From the IMG/VR virus record IMGVR_UViG_3300030108_000317, positions 1 through 23,243 of that record: DNA of 23,243 bases. One strand, given 5' to 3'. Below, piece by piece: positions 6,573-16,700 of this stretch. Made by a program: the position numbers and the translations under genes. Each line of letters starts with the position of its first letter. Position 1 is the first letter of the stretch. This DNA comes from a virus. The notes under the pieces are model-generated. The model ran no database searches. It worked only from the letters and a program-made list of their open reading frames with translations, and was not told the DNA's origin.

Positions 6573-7067
6573 ATGGCAAATATACGTTCAAATGAAGTTA
6601 TTGAAGTTTATGGTGGTACTTCAGGTACTGCTGCAGACGCAATAACTAGTTCTTCTGTTTTAGAAGGAGATCAAAGATTATTTGATGCTACTACTAATGC
6701 AGCACAAGTTAGAACAGCTAAATTTACTATCAGTAATGGAAGTAATACAGGTACAGGAGATGTCCTAGACTTGTTAGTTCTTGGTAGTGATGCAGTTGTT
6801 TTAAATTTTACTATCAATGGTTCTGCTGCTTTAAGTAGTGGTACAACTTTGGATTTAATTCCAAAGATTGATGGAACAACTATCGGTAAGGCCGCTGGTA
6901 TTGAAGGTACTGAAGGTCTTAATGCTGCATTTGCATTACATACAGGATGGGGACAAGCAGAAGTTCCAGCAACAGACATTGGTCTTGTTACAATAACTAC
7001 TGCTAACGCTGGTCTTGATGCAAGTAAAACATTTAGTGGAAAAGTTTTCTACTACGTTAACAAATAA
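6573..7067 (+). CDS. probable head decoration protein
   Basis: A 164-residue protein rich in Gly, Ser, Thr, Ala and Val with an alternating beta-strand pattern, no cysteines and no membrane segment. It follows the capsid gene by 15 bases with a strong TTAGGAG site and precedes the terminator, so it is made at capsid-like levels. Position, size and composition fit a capsid-surface decoration or stabilising protein. The sequence has strands such as GDVLDLLVLGSDAVVLNFTI and ends with GKVFYYVNK. No family was recognised by motif. Alternatives are a minor head protein or a short head fibre. Codon use is like the capsid gene. Confidence 0.6.
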   Translation: MANIRSNEVIEVYGGTSGTAADAITSSSVLEGDQRLFDATTNAAQVRTAKFTISNGSNTGTGDVLDLLVLGSDAVVLNFTINGSAALSSGTTLDLIPKIDGTTIGKAAGIEGTEGLNAAFALHTGWGQAEVPATDIGLVTITTANAGLDASKTFSGKVFYYVNK

Positions 7068-7077
7068 TATGTAATTC

Positions 7078-7126
7078 GGTAGGCATCTAACCATCCTTCT
7101 CGGTTAGTGTAAGACCTACTTTTTTT
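7078..7126 (+). terminator. intrinsic terminator after the head genes
   Basis: A two-step stem: GTAGG(7079-7083) pairs with CCTAC(7115-7119), and inside it CTAACC(7087-7092) pairs with GGTTAG(7102-7107) around a 9-base loop. Seven or more T follow (7120-7126). It stands between the decoration gene and tail protein A, the same place as the main T7 terminator, which lies just after the capsid gene. AGGAG of the next ribosome binding site begins right after the T run. Confidence 0.88.
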
Positions 7127-7135
7127 AGGAGAAAT

Positions 7136-7756
7136 ATGGCACTTACTAAAATAGATATTTGCAATCAAGCACTCTTAAAAGTAGGAGCTGATATGATTGC
7201 TTCACTAGATACATCATCCTCTTCAACAGAAGCACACATACGAAGTGCATCTTTATGCAACGTATTTTTTGATCAAGCCTTAGAAGAATCTATTAGAGTA
7301 TATCCTTTTAATTCATGTAAAAAAAGAGCTATACCTGTTAAGTTAAGTGATGCACCAACCTTTGAATATAAATTTGCATTCTTACTACCTAATGATTGTA
7401 TTAGAGTTATAGATGTATTTGATAATGACAATGCTTATAATGATAGATTAAAATATGTTATTGAGGGAAAAAATATTCTGTGTGATACAGAAAAGATTTA
7501 TATTAAATATGCTGCTGTTCCAGCAGATATTACACATTTAGATTCTTTAGCTGCACAAGTAGTAATACTAAAACTAGCTTTGAAGTTAGCATATCCTATG
7601 CAACTTGATGATAAGATAGAAAATTCTATATTAAAAGAATTAGAACAAGTGGTCCTACCATATGCAAGAAGCATAGATACTTTTGAAAGTAGTGATTATA
7701 GTCAACCAGAAAGCGAAATGCTTTTATCAAGATATGAAGATACTCCGAGGTTTTAA
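7136..7756 (+). CDS. tail tubular protein A (adaptor/gatekeeper), gp11 type
   Basis: Ring protein that docks to the portal and carries the nozzle. At 206 residues it is close to T7 gp11 (196). The N-terminus ALTKIDICNQALLKVGAD is the typical start of this family (adaptor helix-bundle), followed by FFDQALEESIRVYPFNSCKKRA, another conserved block with the aromatic W/Y-P pattern, then FAFLLPNDCIRVIDV and a strand-rich centre with IYIKYAAVPADITHLDSLA, where the family typically reads 'Y....D...fdp.f...l'. The C-terminus is a helix, then an acidic tail. The start has AGGAG four bases upstream, at the end of the terminator T run. Its stop overlaps the start of tail protein B (TAATG). Confidence 0.93.
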   Translation: MALTKIDICNQALLKVGADMIASLDTSSSSTEAHIRSASLCNVFFDQALEESIRVYPFNSCKKRAIPVKLSDAPTFEYKFAFLLPNDCIRVIDVFDNDNAYNDRLKYVIEGKNILCDTEKIYIKYAAVPADITHLDSLAAQVVILKLALKLAYPMQLDDKIENSILKELEQVVLPYARSIDTFESSDYSQPESEMLLSRYEDTPRF

Positions 7757-10050
7757 TGGCTATAGCTTATACAACAGCTTTTAATTCTGGCGAACTATCA
7801 CCAAATATGGATGGTCGTACCGATCTACAAATATATAAAAAAGGTGTTAGTCATTTAGAAAACTTTACTATACTTCCTCAAGGTGGTGTAGAAAGAAGAC
7901 CAGGAACAGAATTTATAGCTAAAACAAATAATGGTAATGGTAGTGCAGCTGCTAGATTAATACCTTTTGAATTTTCTACTGATGTGGTTTATGTAGTAGA
8001 AATAGGTAATACTTATGCTAGAGTGTTTGATTCTGCTGGTACAAGTTATGCTGTTACTGGTACAGTACCATATCTTCAAGCAGAGATTAGAGATATACAA
8101 TTTATATCAAGATTTGATACATTAATTCTTACACATCCTAATCATCCTCCACAACAATTACAAAGGACTTCTACTGTTCCTGAATTTTCTATATCAGCAA
8201 TAGATTTTATTTATCCACATTTTCTTGATGAAAATACTACAACTACAACAATAACACCATCTGGTACATTAACTGTAGGTGGTAGTGCAACTCTTACTGC
8301 TAGTGCTAGTTTATTTACAAGTACAATGGCCACTACAAATAAAGAAACTTTTATCAAAGTACGTCATCCTAGAAGTGGATCAACTAAAAGAGTTACAGGA
8401 TCAGCATTAACAGGAACGGGTACATCATCAGAGCTAGATGTTTCTTTTTCTGATTGGAAACTAGAAACAGATGGCACATGGACAGGTACTATAACATTAG
8501 AACGATCTACAGATAATGGTGTTACGTTTGATGTTTTTGCACAGTTTGATACAACAGGTGTAGCTAGTAAAAACTTTATTTTTAATTCTCCATTAACAGA
8601 GGGTGCAACTACTTTAATTAGATTAAAAAGAGAAAGTATTGTATCAACTGATGGAATGGATTTTCAATTATCTGCTGAATCTATATACGCAGAAGGTATT
8701 ATGAAAGTAACAGGTTTTACTTCAGATACTGTAGTTACAGGTACAATAGTAAGTAAAATAATTAGCACAGATGCTACAACAGATTGGTCATTAGGTGCGT
8801 TTAGTGTTGATAATGGTTTTCCTAGAACATCATCATTTTTTCAAAATAGATTATTTTTTTCTGGAACAACAGCAGAACCAGGAACAATTTATGGTAGTGT
8901 ATCTGGTGATTTCTTTAATAATTTACAAGGCAGTTTTGGAGACCTTGCAATAAAAAGAGTACCTAACTCTCCAGAAGCTACAAGATTTTTAGAATCAAAA
9001 GAAAATTTATTTGCTGGTACATCAGGGTCAATAATAAATGTATCACCAGCTAGTACAACAGATGAAATAGTAACAGCAACTAACATAAAAACTATTCCAG
9101 AAAATGCTTTTGGATCATCTACTATGCAAGGTTTTCTTGCTGGTAACGCTGTTTTGTATACACAAAAAGATAATTTTAAAATACGAGAGTTAATATTTAA
9201 TTCAAACACAGCATCTTTTCAATCAAATGATTTAAATGTATTAAGTGATGTTATATTAGAAGGAACAGATAATGTTGGTGTAGTTGAAACATTTTTACAA
9301 AAACAACCAAATCAAGTATTTTGGTGTGTTAAGAATGATGGAGATATGGCTTCATTATTATATGAAAGAAACCAAGAAGTTATTGGATGGTCCAGATTAA
9401 CAACTGATGGTGATATTGTAAGTGGTGCAGCTGTATCTGGTACTGCTGATGATGCTATATGGTTATGTGTTAACAGAGGTACAAATGCTTCTCCTGTTTA
9501 TTGTGTAGAAAAATTTAAACCTATAAGAGATTTAAATTGGTTTGTAGATAGTGGAGTAAAAGCTACAGGTACTAATATAACTTCTGTTTCTGGATTAGGA
9601 CATTTAGAAGGTAAAAAAGTACAAGTTGTATCTGATGATAATTTTCATTCAGAACAAACTGTATCTGGAGGATCAATTACTATTGATAGAAAATCAAGCA
9701 CTATTGTAGCTGGTTTAAAATATGATAGTATTATGAGGACTTTACCTATAGAACCTACTTTAGCTCAACGATTACCTAACTCCAGGGTTAAAGGTTTAAC
9801 TAAAGCAATATTAAGATTTAGAAATACAAAAGGTGCAAAGGTAGGAGAGTTTAATAAACAGTTAACTAGTTTGCCAGTATTAAATACAAGTGACATAACA
9901 GGACAACCTATAAATGTAGAAACAGGACAGTTTAAATTTTTTATTCGTAATGACTGGACTAGAGAAAAAATACTTGAAGTAAAACAAGATTTACCTTATC
10001 CTATGACTGTTATCAGCTTAGCATTATGGGTAGTTGCAGAGGGAGGATAA
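7756..10050 (+). CDS. tail tubular protein B (nozzle), gp12 type
   Basis: Hexameric nozzle that forms the lower tail and plugs the DNA channel until adsorption. At 764 residues it is like T7 gp12 (794). The start YTTAFNSGELSPNMDGRTDLQIYKKG followed by LPQGGVERRPGTEFI is the hallmark of the nozzle family. Next come the RLIPFEFSTDVVYVVEIG block and LILTHPNHPPQQL. Residues ~160-310 hold a beta-rich Thr/Ser-rich insert (SGTLTVGGSATLTASASL and a second immunoglobulin-like part with TWTGTITLERSTDNG). The FPRTSSFFQNRLFFSGT motif and the C-terminal nozzle region are present. It is coupled to tail protein A (TAATG) and ends with GGGAGGATAA, which also serves as the ribosome binding site of the next gene. 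Confidence 0.93.
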   Translation: MAIAYTTAFNSGELSPNMDGRTDLQIYKKGVSHLENFTILPQGGVERRPGTEFIAKTNNGNGSAAARLIPFEFSTDVVYVVEIGNTYARVFDSAGTSYAVTGTVPYLQAEIRDIQFISRFDTLILTHPNHPPQQLQRTSTVPEFSISAIDFIYPHFLDENTTTTTITPSGTLTVGGSATLTASASLFTSTMATTNKETFIKVRHPRSGSTKRVTGSALTGTGTSSELDVSFSDWKLETDGTWTGTITLERSTDNGVTFDVFAQFDTTGVASKNFIFNSPLTEGATTLIRLKRESIVSTDGMDFQLSAESIYAEGIMKVTGFTSDTVVTGTIVSKIISTDATTDWSLGAFSVDNGFPRTSSFFQNRLFFSGTTAEPGTIYGSVSGDFFNNLQGSFGDLAIKRVPNSPEATRFLESKENLFAGTSGSIINVSPASTTDEIVTATNIKTIPENAFGSSTMQGFLAGNAVLYTQKDNFKIRELIFNSNTASFQSNDLNVLSDVILEGTDNVGVVETFLQKQPNQVFWCVKNDGDMASLLYERNQEVIGWSRLTTDGDIVSGAAVSGTADDAIWLCVNRGTNASPVYCVEKFKPIRDLNWFVDSGVKATGTNITSVSGLGHLEGKKVQVVSDDNFHSEQTVSGGSITIDRKSSTIVAGLKYDSIMRTLPIEPTLAQRLPNSRVKGLTKAILRFRNTKGAKVGEFNKQLTSLPVLNTSDITGQPINVETGQFKFFIRNDWTREKILEVKQDLPYPMTVISLALWVVAEGG

Positions 10051-10051
10051 T

Positions 10052-10450
10052 ATGTTTTGTAGAGGATATAAAAATGAAGACTATCATAAATTTGTTACTT
10101 ATTGGAAAGGACATGATTGGGAAGCTGTCCCAGAAATCATACTCCCCATTACAGGAGTTGTTTGCGTTAATAATGCTGATGATTACATTTTTGGGGGTGT
10201 ATGGGTATATGCTGACCAAACTTCTCCAATAGGATGGATGGAATGGATGGTAACTAATCCACAAAATACAAATAAAGAAAGTTTAAAAACTGTAAAATTA
10301 TTAGTAGAAGAAGCAGCTTTACTATCAAAAATATTGAAGCTTAAATTTTTAATGACTTCTGTTAATAAAAAAAGTTTAGTTAAATTGTATGGTAAACATA
10401 ATTTTAAAGCAACAGATCGAGATATGATTAATATGATGAGGATTATATAA
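10052..10450 (+). CDS. GNAT-like small internal virion protein (gp13 position)
   Basis: A 132-residue protein with the N-acetyltransferase-like pattern: an N-terminal helix (DYHKFVTYWKGHDWEAV), strands (IFGGVWVYADQTSPIGWMEWMV), a helix after a charged linker, then KFLMTSVNKKSLVKLYGKHNFKAT, matching the GNAT 'neighbour-and-misread-Phe' end (LY.K.GF). T7 gp13 (138 aa) is at the same place, between the nozzle and gp14, and has the same fold family. The acetyl-CoA loop (Q/R-x2-G-x-G/A) is not obvious, so catalysis is unproved. The start at 10052 follows GAGGGAGGATAAT, a strong site; an earlier ATG at 10034 lies inside tail protein B without such a site. The stop overlaps the next ATG (TAATG). Confidence 0.75.
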   Translation: MFCRGYKNEDYHKFVTYWKGHDWEAVPEIILPITGVVCVNNADDYIFGGVWVYADQTSPIGWMEWMVTNPQNTNKESLKTVKLLVEEAALLSKILKLKFLMTSVNKKSLVKLYGKHNFKATDRDMINMMRII

Positions 10451-11043
10451 TGGCAATATTTACAGCAACAGCAGCAGCATTAGGTACAACAGCAGCAACA
10501 GTAGCAGCTGGAACTGCAGCAGTTGGAGCTGGTATATCAGCTTATGGTCAATATCAATCTGGTAAAGCACAAGAGGCAATGGCTAAGTATAATGCTCAAG
10601 TAGCTAGACAACAAGCAGATGCTGAATCAATGGCTATATCTGAAAGAGCTAGAAGACTTGCAAGGGACCAAAGAGAATTAAGAGGTATGCAACAAGCAGC
10701 TGTATCTGGTACAGGTGGTATGATAGCTGGAACAGATTTATTAGCATTAGCTGATGAAGCTGCATTAATGAGTTTAGATCAATTAGAATTAAAACGTCAG
10801 TCAGATATTGCACAGTTAGGTGGAGAATCAAAAGCACAACAATCTATTTATGAAGGTAGAGTTGCTAGATATACTTCTAAATTAGGTGCAGCTGGTACAT
10901 TCTTATCAGGTATAGGAACAGCTTATAATTTATCACAAGCATATAAATTACAAAGTCCTGGAGGAGGAACAAAAGGAGTTGGTACTGGAAGTAGTGGTGG
11001 TTATCAAGACCAAACAGGATTTAGAATGACGGAGGATTATTAA
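10450..11043 (+). CDS. internal virion protein B (gp14-like)
   Basis: Ejection protein thought to form the outer-membrane pore for DNA entry. It has 197 residues, against 196 for T7 gp14. The N-terminal ~35 residues are a run of Ala/Thr/Gly (ATAAALGTTAATVAAGTAAVGAG), hydrophobic and able to insert in membrane. Then comes a long amphipathic helix (QYQSGKAQEAMAKYNAQVARQQADAE...RARRLARDQRELRGMQQAAVSGTGGMIAGT), the classic internal core pattern with the small Gly hinge. A Gly/Ser-rich C-terminus ends the protein. Order, length and pattern all support gp14 equivalence; no sequence identity level was measured. Confidence 0.85.
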   Translation: MAIFTATAAALGTTAATVAAGTAAVGAGISAYGQYQSGKAQEAMAKYNAQVARQQADAESMAISERARRLARDQRELRGMQQAAVSGTGGMIAGTDLLALADEAALMSLDQLELKRQSDIAQLGGESKAQQSIYEGRVARYTSKLGAAGTFLSGIGTAYNLSQAYKLQSPGGGTKGVGTGSSGGYQDQTGFRMTEDY

Positions 11044-13709
11044 TGGCCATACAACTTAAAAAATATAATCAACAAGTAAAACCATCAGCTGAGTCTGGAG
11101 CTGTAGAAGGCAGTATTAGAACAGCTGGACTACCAGGACAAGCACTAGCACAAGCAGCAGAAAAAGTTGGATCATCAATTCAACAAGTTCTTAAAACAAA
11201 AAATGAATTAGATTCAAGAGCAAGAAGAGTTGCTTTTGATAAAAAAACAGATGAGTTTCTAGTAGATATAGAAAAACAACAACAAGATGCTTTATTAGGA
11301 CAAGGACAGTTTGCTCCCACTCAAAACGCAGATGGTACTATGACTGAAAATAGAATACCATTTGAAGACATAGAATCAGTAGTTATTACACCAGCTAAAC
11401 AAGACTATGAAAACTGGCTATCAGAACAAAAATATACTAGTGCTGAATTAAATTATATTAATGCTACAAAAAATAAAACTTTTTCATCAATTGATGCAAA
11501 AAGAGATCAAGTAGAATTTAAAAGAGATGTATCTCAAAAGAAGTTTGATTTAGAACAATCTATTATTTCTGATACTAGAAAAATTTTAGAGATACAAGAT
11601 AGGTATGGTAATGATCCAAACGCTGAAATGTCTGATGCAGACAAAGCTACTTTAAAAGAATTAACTAGTAATCAACAATCCAATATAAATTTCTTAAAAC
11701 AAATAAGTGATCCTGGTGACGCTGAACAAGTTGAAAGTTTAGTTTTATATCAAACTATTGAAAAATCAATTAGACAATATCAAAAAGATGTAGCTGGTAA
11801 TTTATTAAAAGGTGATGAAAGAATACAAGTTTTAAATAAAATTAGAAGTCAGATAGATAGATTAAGTGAGGGTGGAGCTGATGCACCTTTAATGGGTAAA
11901 CATTCTATGGAATTAAACAATTTATTGTTAGCACAAGAAACTGTAGCAACAGATGAAATTGTTACAGAATATGCTAGAATATATAGTCAAACAGAATTAG
12001 ACCTTACACAAGGTAATTTTGCAAACAAAATGACGATTGCAGAAGAATTAACTAGAAGAACAGCAGATATGCCAGAATATTTAAAAAATGATTTTATGAG
12101 AATGGTGCTTGGTCAGCTTGCTGTTAGAGTTGATCCAGACTTATCAGAAAAAGAAAGACTTAGTGATCCAATTGCTATTGCTTATGAAAGAATATCTAAA
12201 CTTCTTAATGGTGAAAATGTTGGTTTACAAGATGTATATAAAGCTATTGGTAATATAACAGATGATACAACTAGAGAATTAATGTGGTTTGTATTTTCTG
12301 ATTTTACTAGAGAGTTAGGTGAACAAGATTCCAAAGGTATGTATAGAATGATATATGATGGAAAAGGTAATAAAGTACGACTTGATAGTGAAACAGCAGA
12401 ATTTTGGAGACAAATAGGTAGTTATGTAGCTTTATTTGAAAAAGAAGGAATGATTCAAGATATAGATCAAGAAGCTAAATTTATTACATCTAAATTAAAA
12501 GAGTTTAAAAGATGGGAGCAAGGTGGTAAAAAAATCTCTTTTGAAGAATTTAGAAAAAACACGTTTGGTGTAGATGCAAATAAACTTATTGAGAAATCAT
12601 ATAGAACATTAACATTCCAGGATATATATGGAAGACCTGGTATGGCAGAAACAGAATCTCCATATAAGTTTGTAGAACCAGATGAAGCACCTACAGTAAT
12701 AAATGTAGATAATCAAAATATAGAACAAGTTGTTGAAAATCTTAATGTAGTACCAGGATTAAATAATCAAATTACAAGCTTTGGTGATTTAGGATTAGAT
12801 ATAGTTATAAATGATATACCTACAGATACTTCTGGTATGAATTTTTTAGATGAAGATTCTATTGGTTTTGTAGGACAAAATATACCAGTAAATGAAGTTG
12901 AAGCAATGTATGGGCCAGGAGCTACTATTGTTGATGGATTAGTAATGTTTGATACAAATTATACGGAAGTAAAAAAGAATATTAAAAAACTTACTCAAGA
13001 GACTGGCAATAGAAGTTTGTCTACACGAGAAGCTAATTTAGCATTTGATAGAAGAAAAGATTTAGAAGACAATAGAGCATTAGCTGTTATTAATTTAATG
13101 CAAAGAGAAATGAAAATTATTGGAACAGGTGTAAGTGCAAGCACGTCTCATGGTGGGTTAGTTCATACTCCAGAAAGTAAAAAATTAATGATGAAGTTTA
13201 ATCTTCCACAATCATTTATAGAAAGCAAAATTAAAAGACATGAATTAATAAGTCATCCTAAAACAGATGCAACTATAATTTATAAAATACCTCAAAATAA
13301 AGTATATGATTATGAAGATGATATATATGATGGTGAAGATATGTCAGAAGAGTTTGGTGGTATAGCAAAAGATATAAGAGAAGTTCAACAAGCTAGTGGA
13401 GTAAGAGTAACTTTTACTCCTGTAGAACCAGATGATTTTGACCCAGGTGCTTGGACAATAGATCAACCAATTCCAATGACATACTATCCAGCAATTGTAA
13501 TAGATAAAGGACAAAAAAAGATAAGTAGATTAATACCAATGTTTAAAATACAAAAAGGTGGCAATCTTATGAAACCAGCACAGTCAAATTACTATGGAAG
13601 AGAATATGCAAAAGCACTTGGTGTTCAGTTAGGTGATTTTGTAGGTATGGCTAAAAGAGGAATATTTGGTAATAAATATAAAAAAGAAATAGTTATAGAA
13701 GAAAAATAA
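11043..13709 (+). CDS. internal virion protein C (gp15-like)
   Basis: Large, mainly helical, soluble protein of 888 residues (T7 gp15 is 747). It follows the gp14-like gene directly (TAATG overlap) and precedes the giant gp16-like gene by one base. The N-terminus has a Gln-rich segment with GQALAQAAEKVGSSIQQVL, then a series of charged helices (residues ~50-450) resembling a rod, and a more mixed C-terminal half with LDIVINDIPTDT and a Lys-rich end. No catalytic motif is seen. In T7, gp15 and gp16 form the periplasmic tube and motor that pull DNA into the cell; the same role is inferred from position and length. Confidence 0.75.
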   Translation: MAIQLKKYNQQVKPSAESGAVEGSIRTAGLPGQALAQAAEKVGSSIQQVLKTKNELDSRARRVAFDKKTDEFLVDIEKQQQDALLGQGQFAPTQNADGTMTENRIPFEDIESVVITPAKQDYENWLSEQKYTSAELNYINATKNKTFSSIDAKRDQVEFKRDVSQKKFDLEQSIISDTRKILEIQDRYGNDPNAEMSDADKATLKELTSNQQSNINFLKQISDPGDAEQVESLVLYQTIEKSIRQYQKDVAGNLLKGDERIQVLNKIRSQIDRLSEGGADAPLMGKHSMELNNLLLAQETVATDEIVTEYARIYSQTELDLTQGNFANKMTIAEELTRRTADMPEYLKNDFMRMVLGQLAVRVDPDLSEKERLSDPIAIAYERISKLLNGENVGLQDVYKAIGNITDDTTRELMWFVFSDFTRELGEQDSKGMYRMIYDGKGNKVRLDSETAEFWRQIGSYVALFEKEGMIQDIDQEAKFITSKLKEFKRWEQGGKKISFEEFRKNTFGVDANKLIEKSYRTLTFQDIYGRPGMAETESPYKFVEPDEAPTVINVDNQNIEQVVENLNVVPGLNNQITSFGDLGLDIVINDIPTDTSGMNFLDEDSIGFVGQNIPVNEVEAMYGPGATIVDGLVMFDTNYTEVKKNIKKLTQETGNRSLSTREANLAFDRRKDLEDNRALAVINLMQREMKIIGTGVSASTSHGGLVHTPESKKLMMKFNLPQSFIESKIKRHELISHPKTDATIIYKIPQNKVYDYEDDIYDGEDMSEEFGGIAKDIREVQQASGVRVTFTPVEPDDFDPGAWTIDQPIPMTYYPAIVIDKGQKKISRLIPMFKIQKGGNLMKPAQSNYYGREYAKALGVQLGDFVGMAKRGIFGNKYKKEIVIEEK

Positions 13710-13710
13710 T

Positions 13711-16700
13711 ATGAATCAATTACAATCATATACAAACATAGCTCGTGCATTAAAAGCTCAATATCCTCACTTGCGAGGTCAAGATGATGTATCAATAGCA
13801 ACTGAAGCTATAGTTAATAATCCTGGAAAATTTACTAGTTTTTTACCTACTATTAATGAAGTTGCTGGTGATGTTATGAAGCATGATCCACTTTCAATAT
13901 CTGGACCAGATACATCTTCAACTATACTTGAGTCTACTACTGATGATGATAGAGAAAGAGAACAAGCTAGAGCATATTATAATAGTAAGTATGAAGTTAA
14001 CCATGATGATTTTTTATTAGAAGCTAGAGCAAAATTTGAATATGGAGATGACTATACTTGGAAAGGTGTTAATGCATCTAACTCTGTTATAAATAATCCA
14101 GGGCCATTAAAACTTCCAGCTTTTGGTGAGGTTAATGCTTTTTATAAACAAAACAATTCTGGAGATTTAGATTTAGAAGCTTCTTATTTAAGTGATGAAG
14201 ATGTAATTGATGCTACTACTAGTGTAGTTTTAACAAATCAAATTAATGGGACCTATAACAAAAATGAAGATTATGCACCAGTTGTTATGGATAGCCTTTA
14301 TGCTGAAAATGATGTTAATGGATTTGAATGGTTTCTTGGTTTATGGTCAGAATCTTTTAAAAATATTGACGAACAATTAGAAATGGAAGTAACAGGAGGA
14401 AAAGAAATACTTTCAGCATTAGATATTATTGGTAGAGATATGACTGGTATAGGTGATGCAGAAGATTTAGAAAATTCTATAGCAAGATATGAAAGATTAA
14501 ATAAACTAGGACAACAGCTTTCACAAGAACAAAGTCAAATACGATCTAAATGGACACCTGATGTAGATGTAGAATTAACATATAGAAGAATGGCTACAGG
14601 TACAGCTACTATTCAAGAAATGCAAGATTTTGGTAAATGGATAATGGCTGGTATTGCATTTGAAGCACCAAGAATAGCAATACAACTTGGCGTTACAGCA
14701 TTATCTTTTTTTACAGGTAATTTTGTTGGAGCTGGTATTGGTGCTGCAAAAACAATTGGTGGCAGAAAAATTAAAAAAGCAATAGGCAAAGAAATTGATA
14801 AAAAAGTAAAGACCACAGCTGAAACATTATTAGCTAAAAAAGCAATTAAAGATGCTTCTTTTAAAGCTTCTAAAAGAATTGGTGCAGTATATATGGGTGC
14901 TAGTGCAACAGGTGCATCAGCAGCTAGTGATGATGGTGATGTTAATCAAATATATAAATCAGCGTTTATGCCTATTATAGATGGAACAATAGAAGCACTT
15001 AGTGAAAAGTTTGAATTAGATGTTATATTAAGTCCTTTGGTTAAAAAACAAATTTCTAGAGGTGGATTTACATTTCTTAAAAATATAGGTAAAGCAGCAG
15101 CTACAGGTGCTGGATCAGAAACTCTTGCTCAATTTGGTAGTAATTTAAATCACAAACTATGGGGAGAGGGTACAAGATTAGGTGAAGGATTAGCAGAAGC
15201 AGCTACATTAGGTGCATTTTTAGATATAGGTGTTGCTGGTGCTGTAAATACTATGGCTGGTGTTAATAATAAATTTTCAAAAGCTAGAGTTGATGCAGCA
15301 AATAATCCTACTAAAAAAACTGTATCGACTTTAAGTGAAGCTATAAATAGTGTTAACGAAGCTGTTAAAGAAAACTTAACTAATAAAATTGTTTTTGGTT
15401 ATAATGATGGAAAACATATAGCAATAGAATATGATCAAAATGGTGATATTGTAAACACTATTGAAAGAGATGATTTAACTACTTTAGATGATGCAAGATT
15501 TGTTGAAGAATTACTTAAAATGCAAAGACTATCAAATAAAGATGTATTTCATTTTGACATAAATCAAAAAGGAACAGCTACATTAGATTATCATGTTTAT
15601 GATCCTCAATTACTTATAGATGAACCATTACCTAAAGGTGTGGTAAGGACTGCTAGTGATTATGATGTTGCTCGTACTAGAGGTAAACAAAATTCAATAG
15701 ACATGAAAAAAGTAAAAGGCTCACATATTTCTACTAGAGGTAAAAGTAAAGGAGAAATAAAAGCTGGTAAACATGAATTAGGTGCGTTTAATGATGTTAT
15801 AGATAATATGTTAGATAGCACAGTAACAAATAACAGAAAAACACAAGCATTAAAAACAACAATAAAAGGATTACAAAAAACATTTCCAAATATATTTAAT
15901 GGCGTAACAGTAGTTTATAAATCATCTGATTATAAAGCATCTGGTTCTTTTAATCCTAGAGAAAACATATTAATGGTAGCAGGTACTCCAACTTTAGAAA
16001 CTTTACTACATGAAATGATACATGGAATTACTTTACGATCTATGTATGCTCTTGAATCAGATGCTTTTAAAAAAGGAATTATTTCAAAAAAACAAGACTA
16101 CAATATAGATGATGGTTTTACTTTAGATAATTTAAGACAATATTTTAAAGATATTTCTAATGCAGATAATGAAATGGCTCAACTAGCAAGATTAATGGAA
16201 ATATATCTAAATGAAACTGGACAAGATATTTTTGTACAAAGATTTGGTAATAGAATGGCTACATTGTCACAGCATTATAGAAAAGGTAGTTTTGATGGTG
16301 ATAGATTGTTAAGTTATGGTGGAGCTTTTATGGTCGAATTTGTAACAGAAGCTTTTATGGAACCGGCATTTCAAGCAGAAATGTCATCTATTGTAATGCC
16401 ACAAACCAAAGGTCAAACATTATGGAATGAATTTAAATCTCTTATTAGAAAAATATTTGGATATGGTAAATTAGGAAAAACCACTTTATTAGATGAAACT
16501 ATTGATGTAATTTTAGATTTAGGAAATCTTCAAGAAATGGCTGCTCAAAGACCAGGAAGACCAGTAGATCAAATACAATTTAATACTCTTGTTCAATACC
16601 AATTTGATAAGGATTTTATACAACGATTTAATAATTATAGAAGAGCAGTAACTTCAGTATTAAGAAATTTTGATAGTAAAATAAAAGGTAAACAAGTTTA

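Noticed and set aside
8889-9209. Minus-strand open frames, this one and about fifteen others
   Set aside because: All lie opposite well-supported + strand genes, with odd composition and no start signals; they are shadows.
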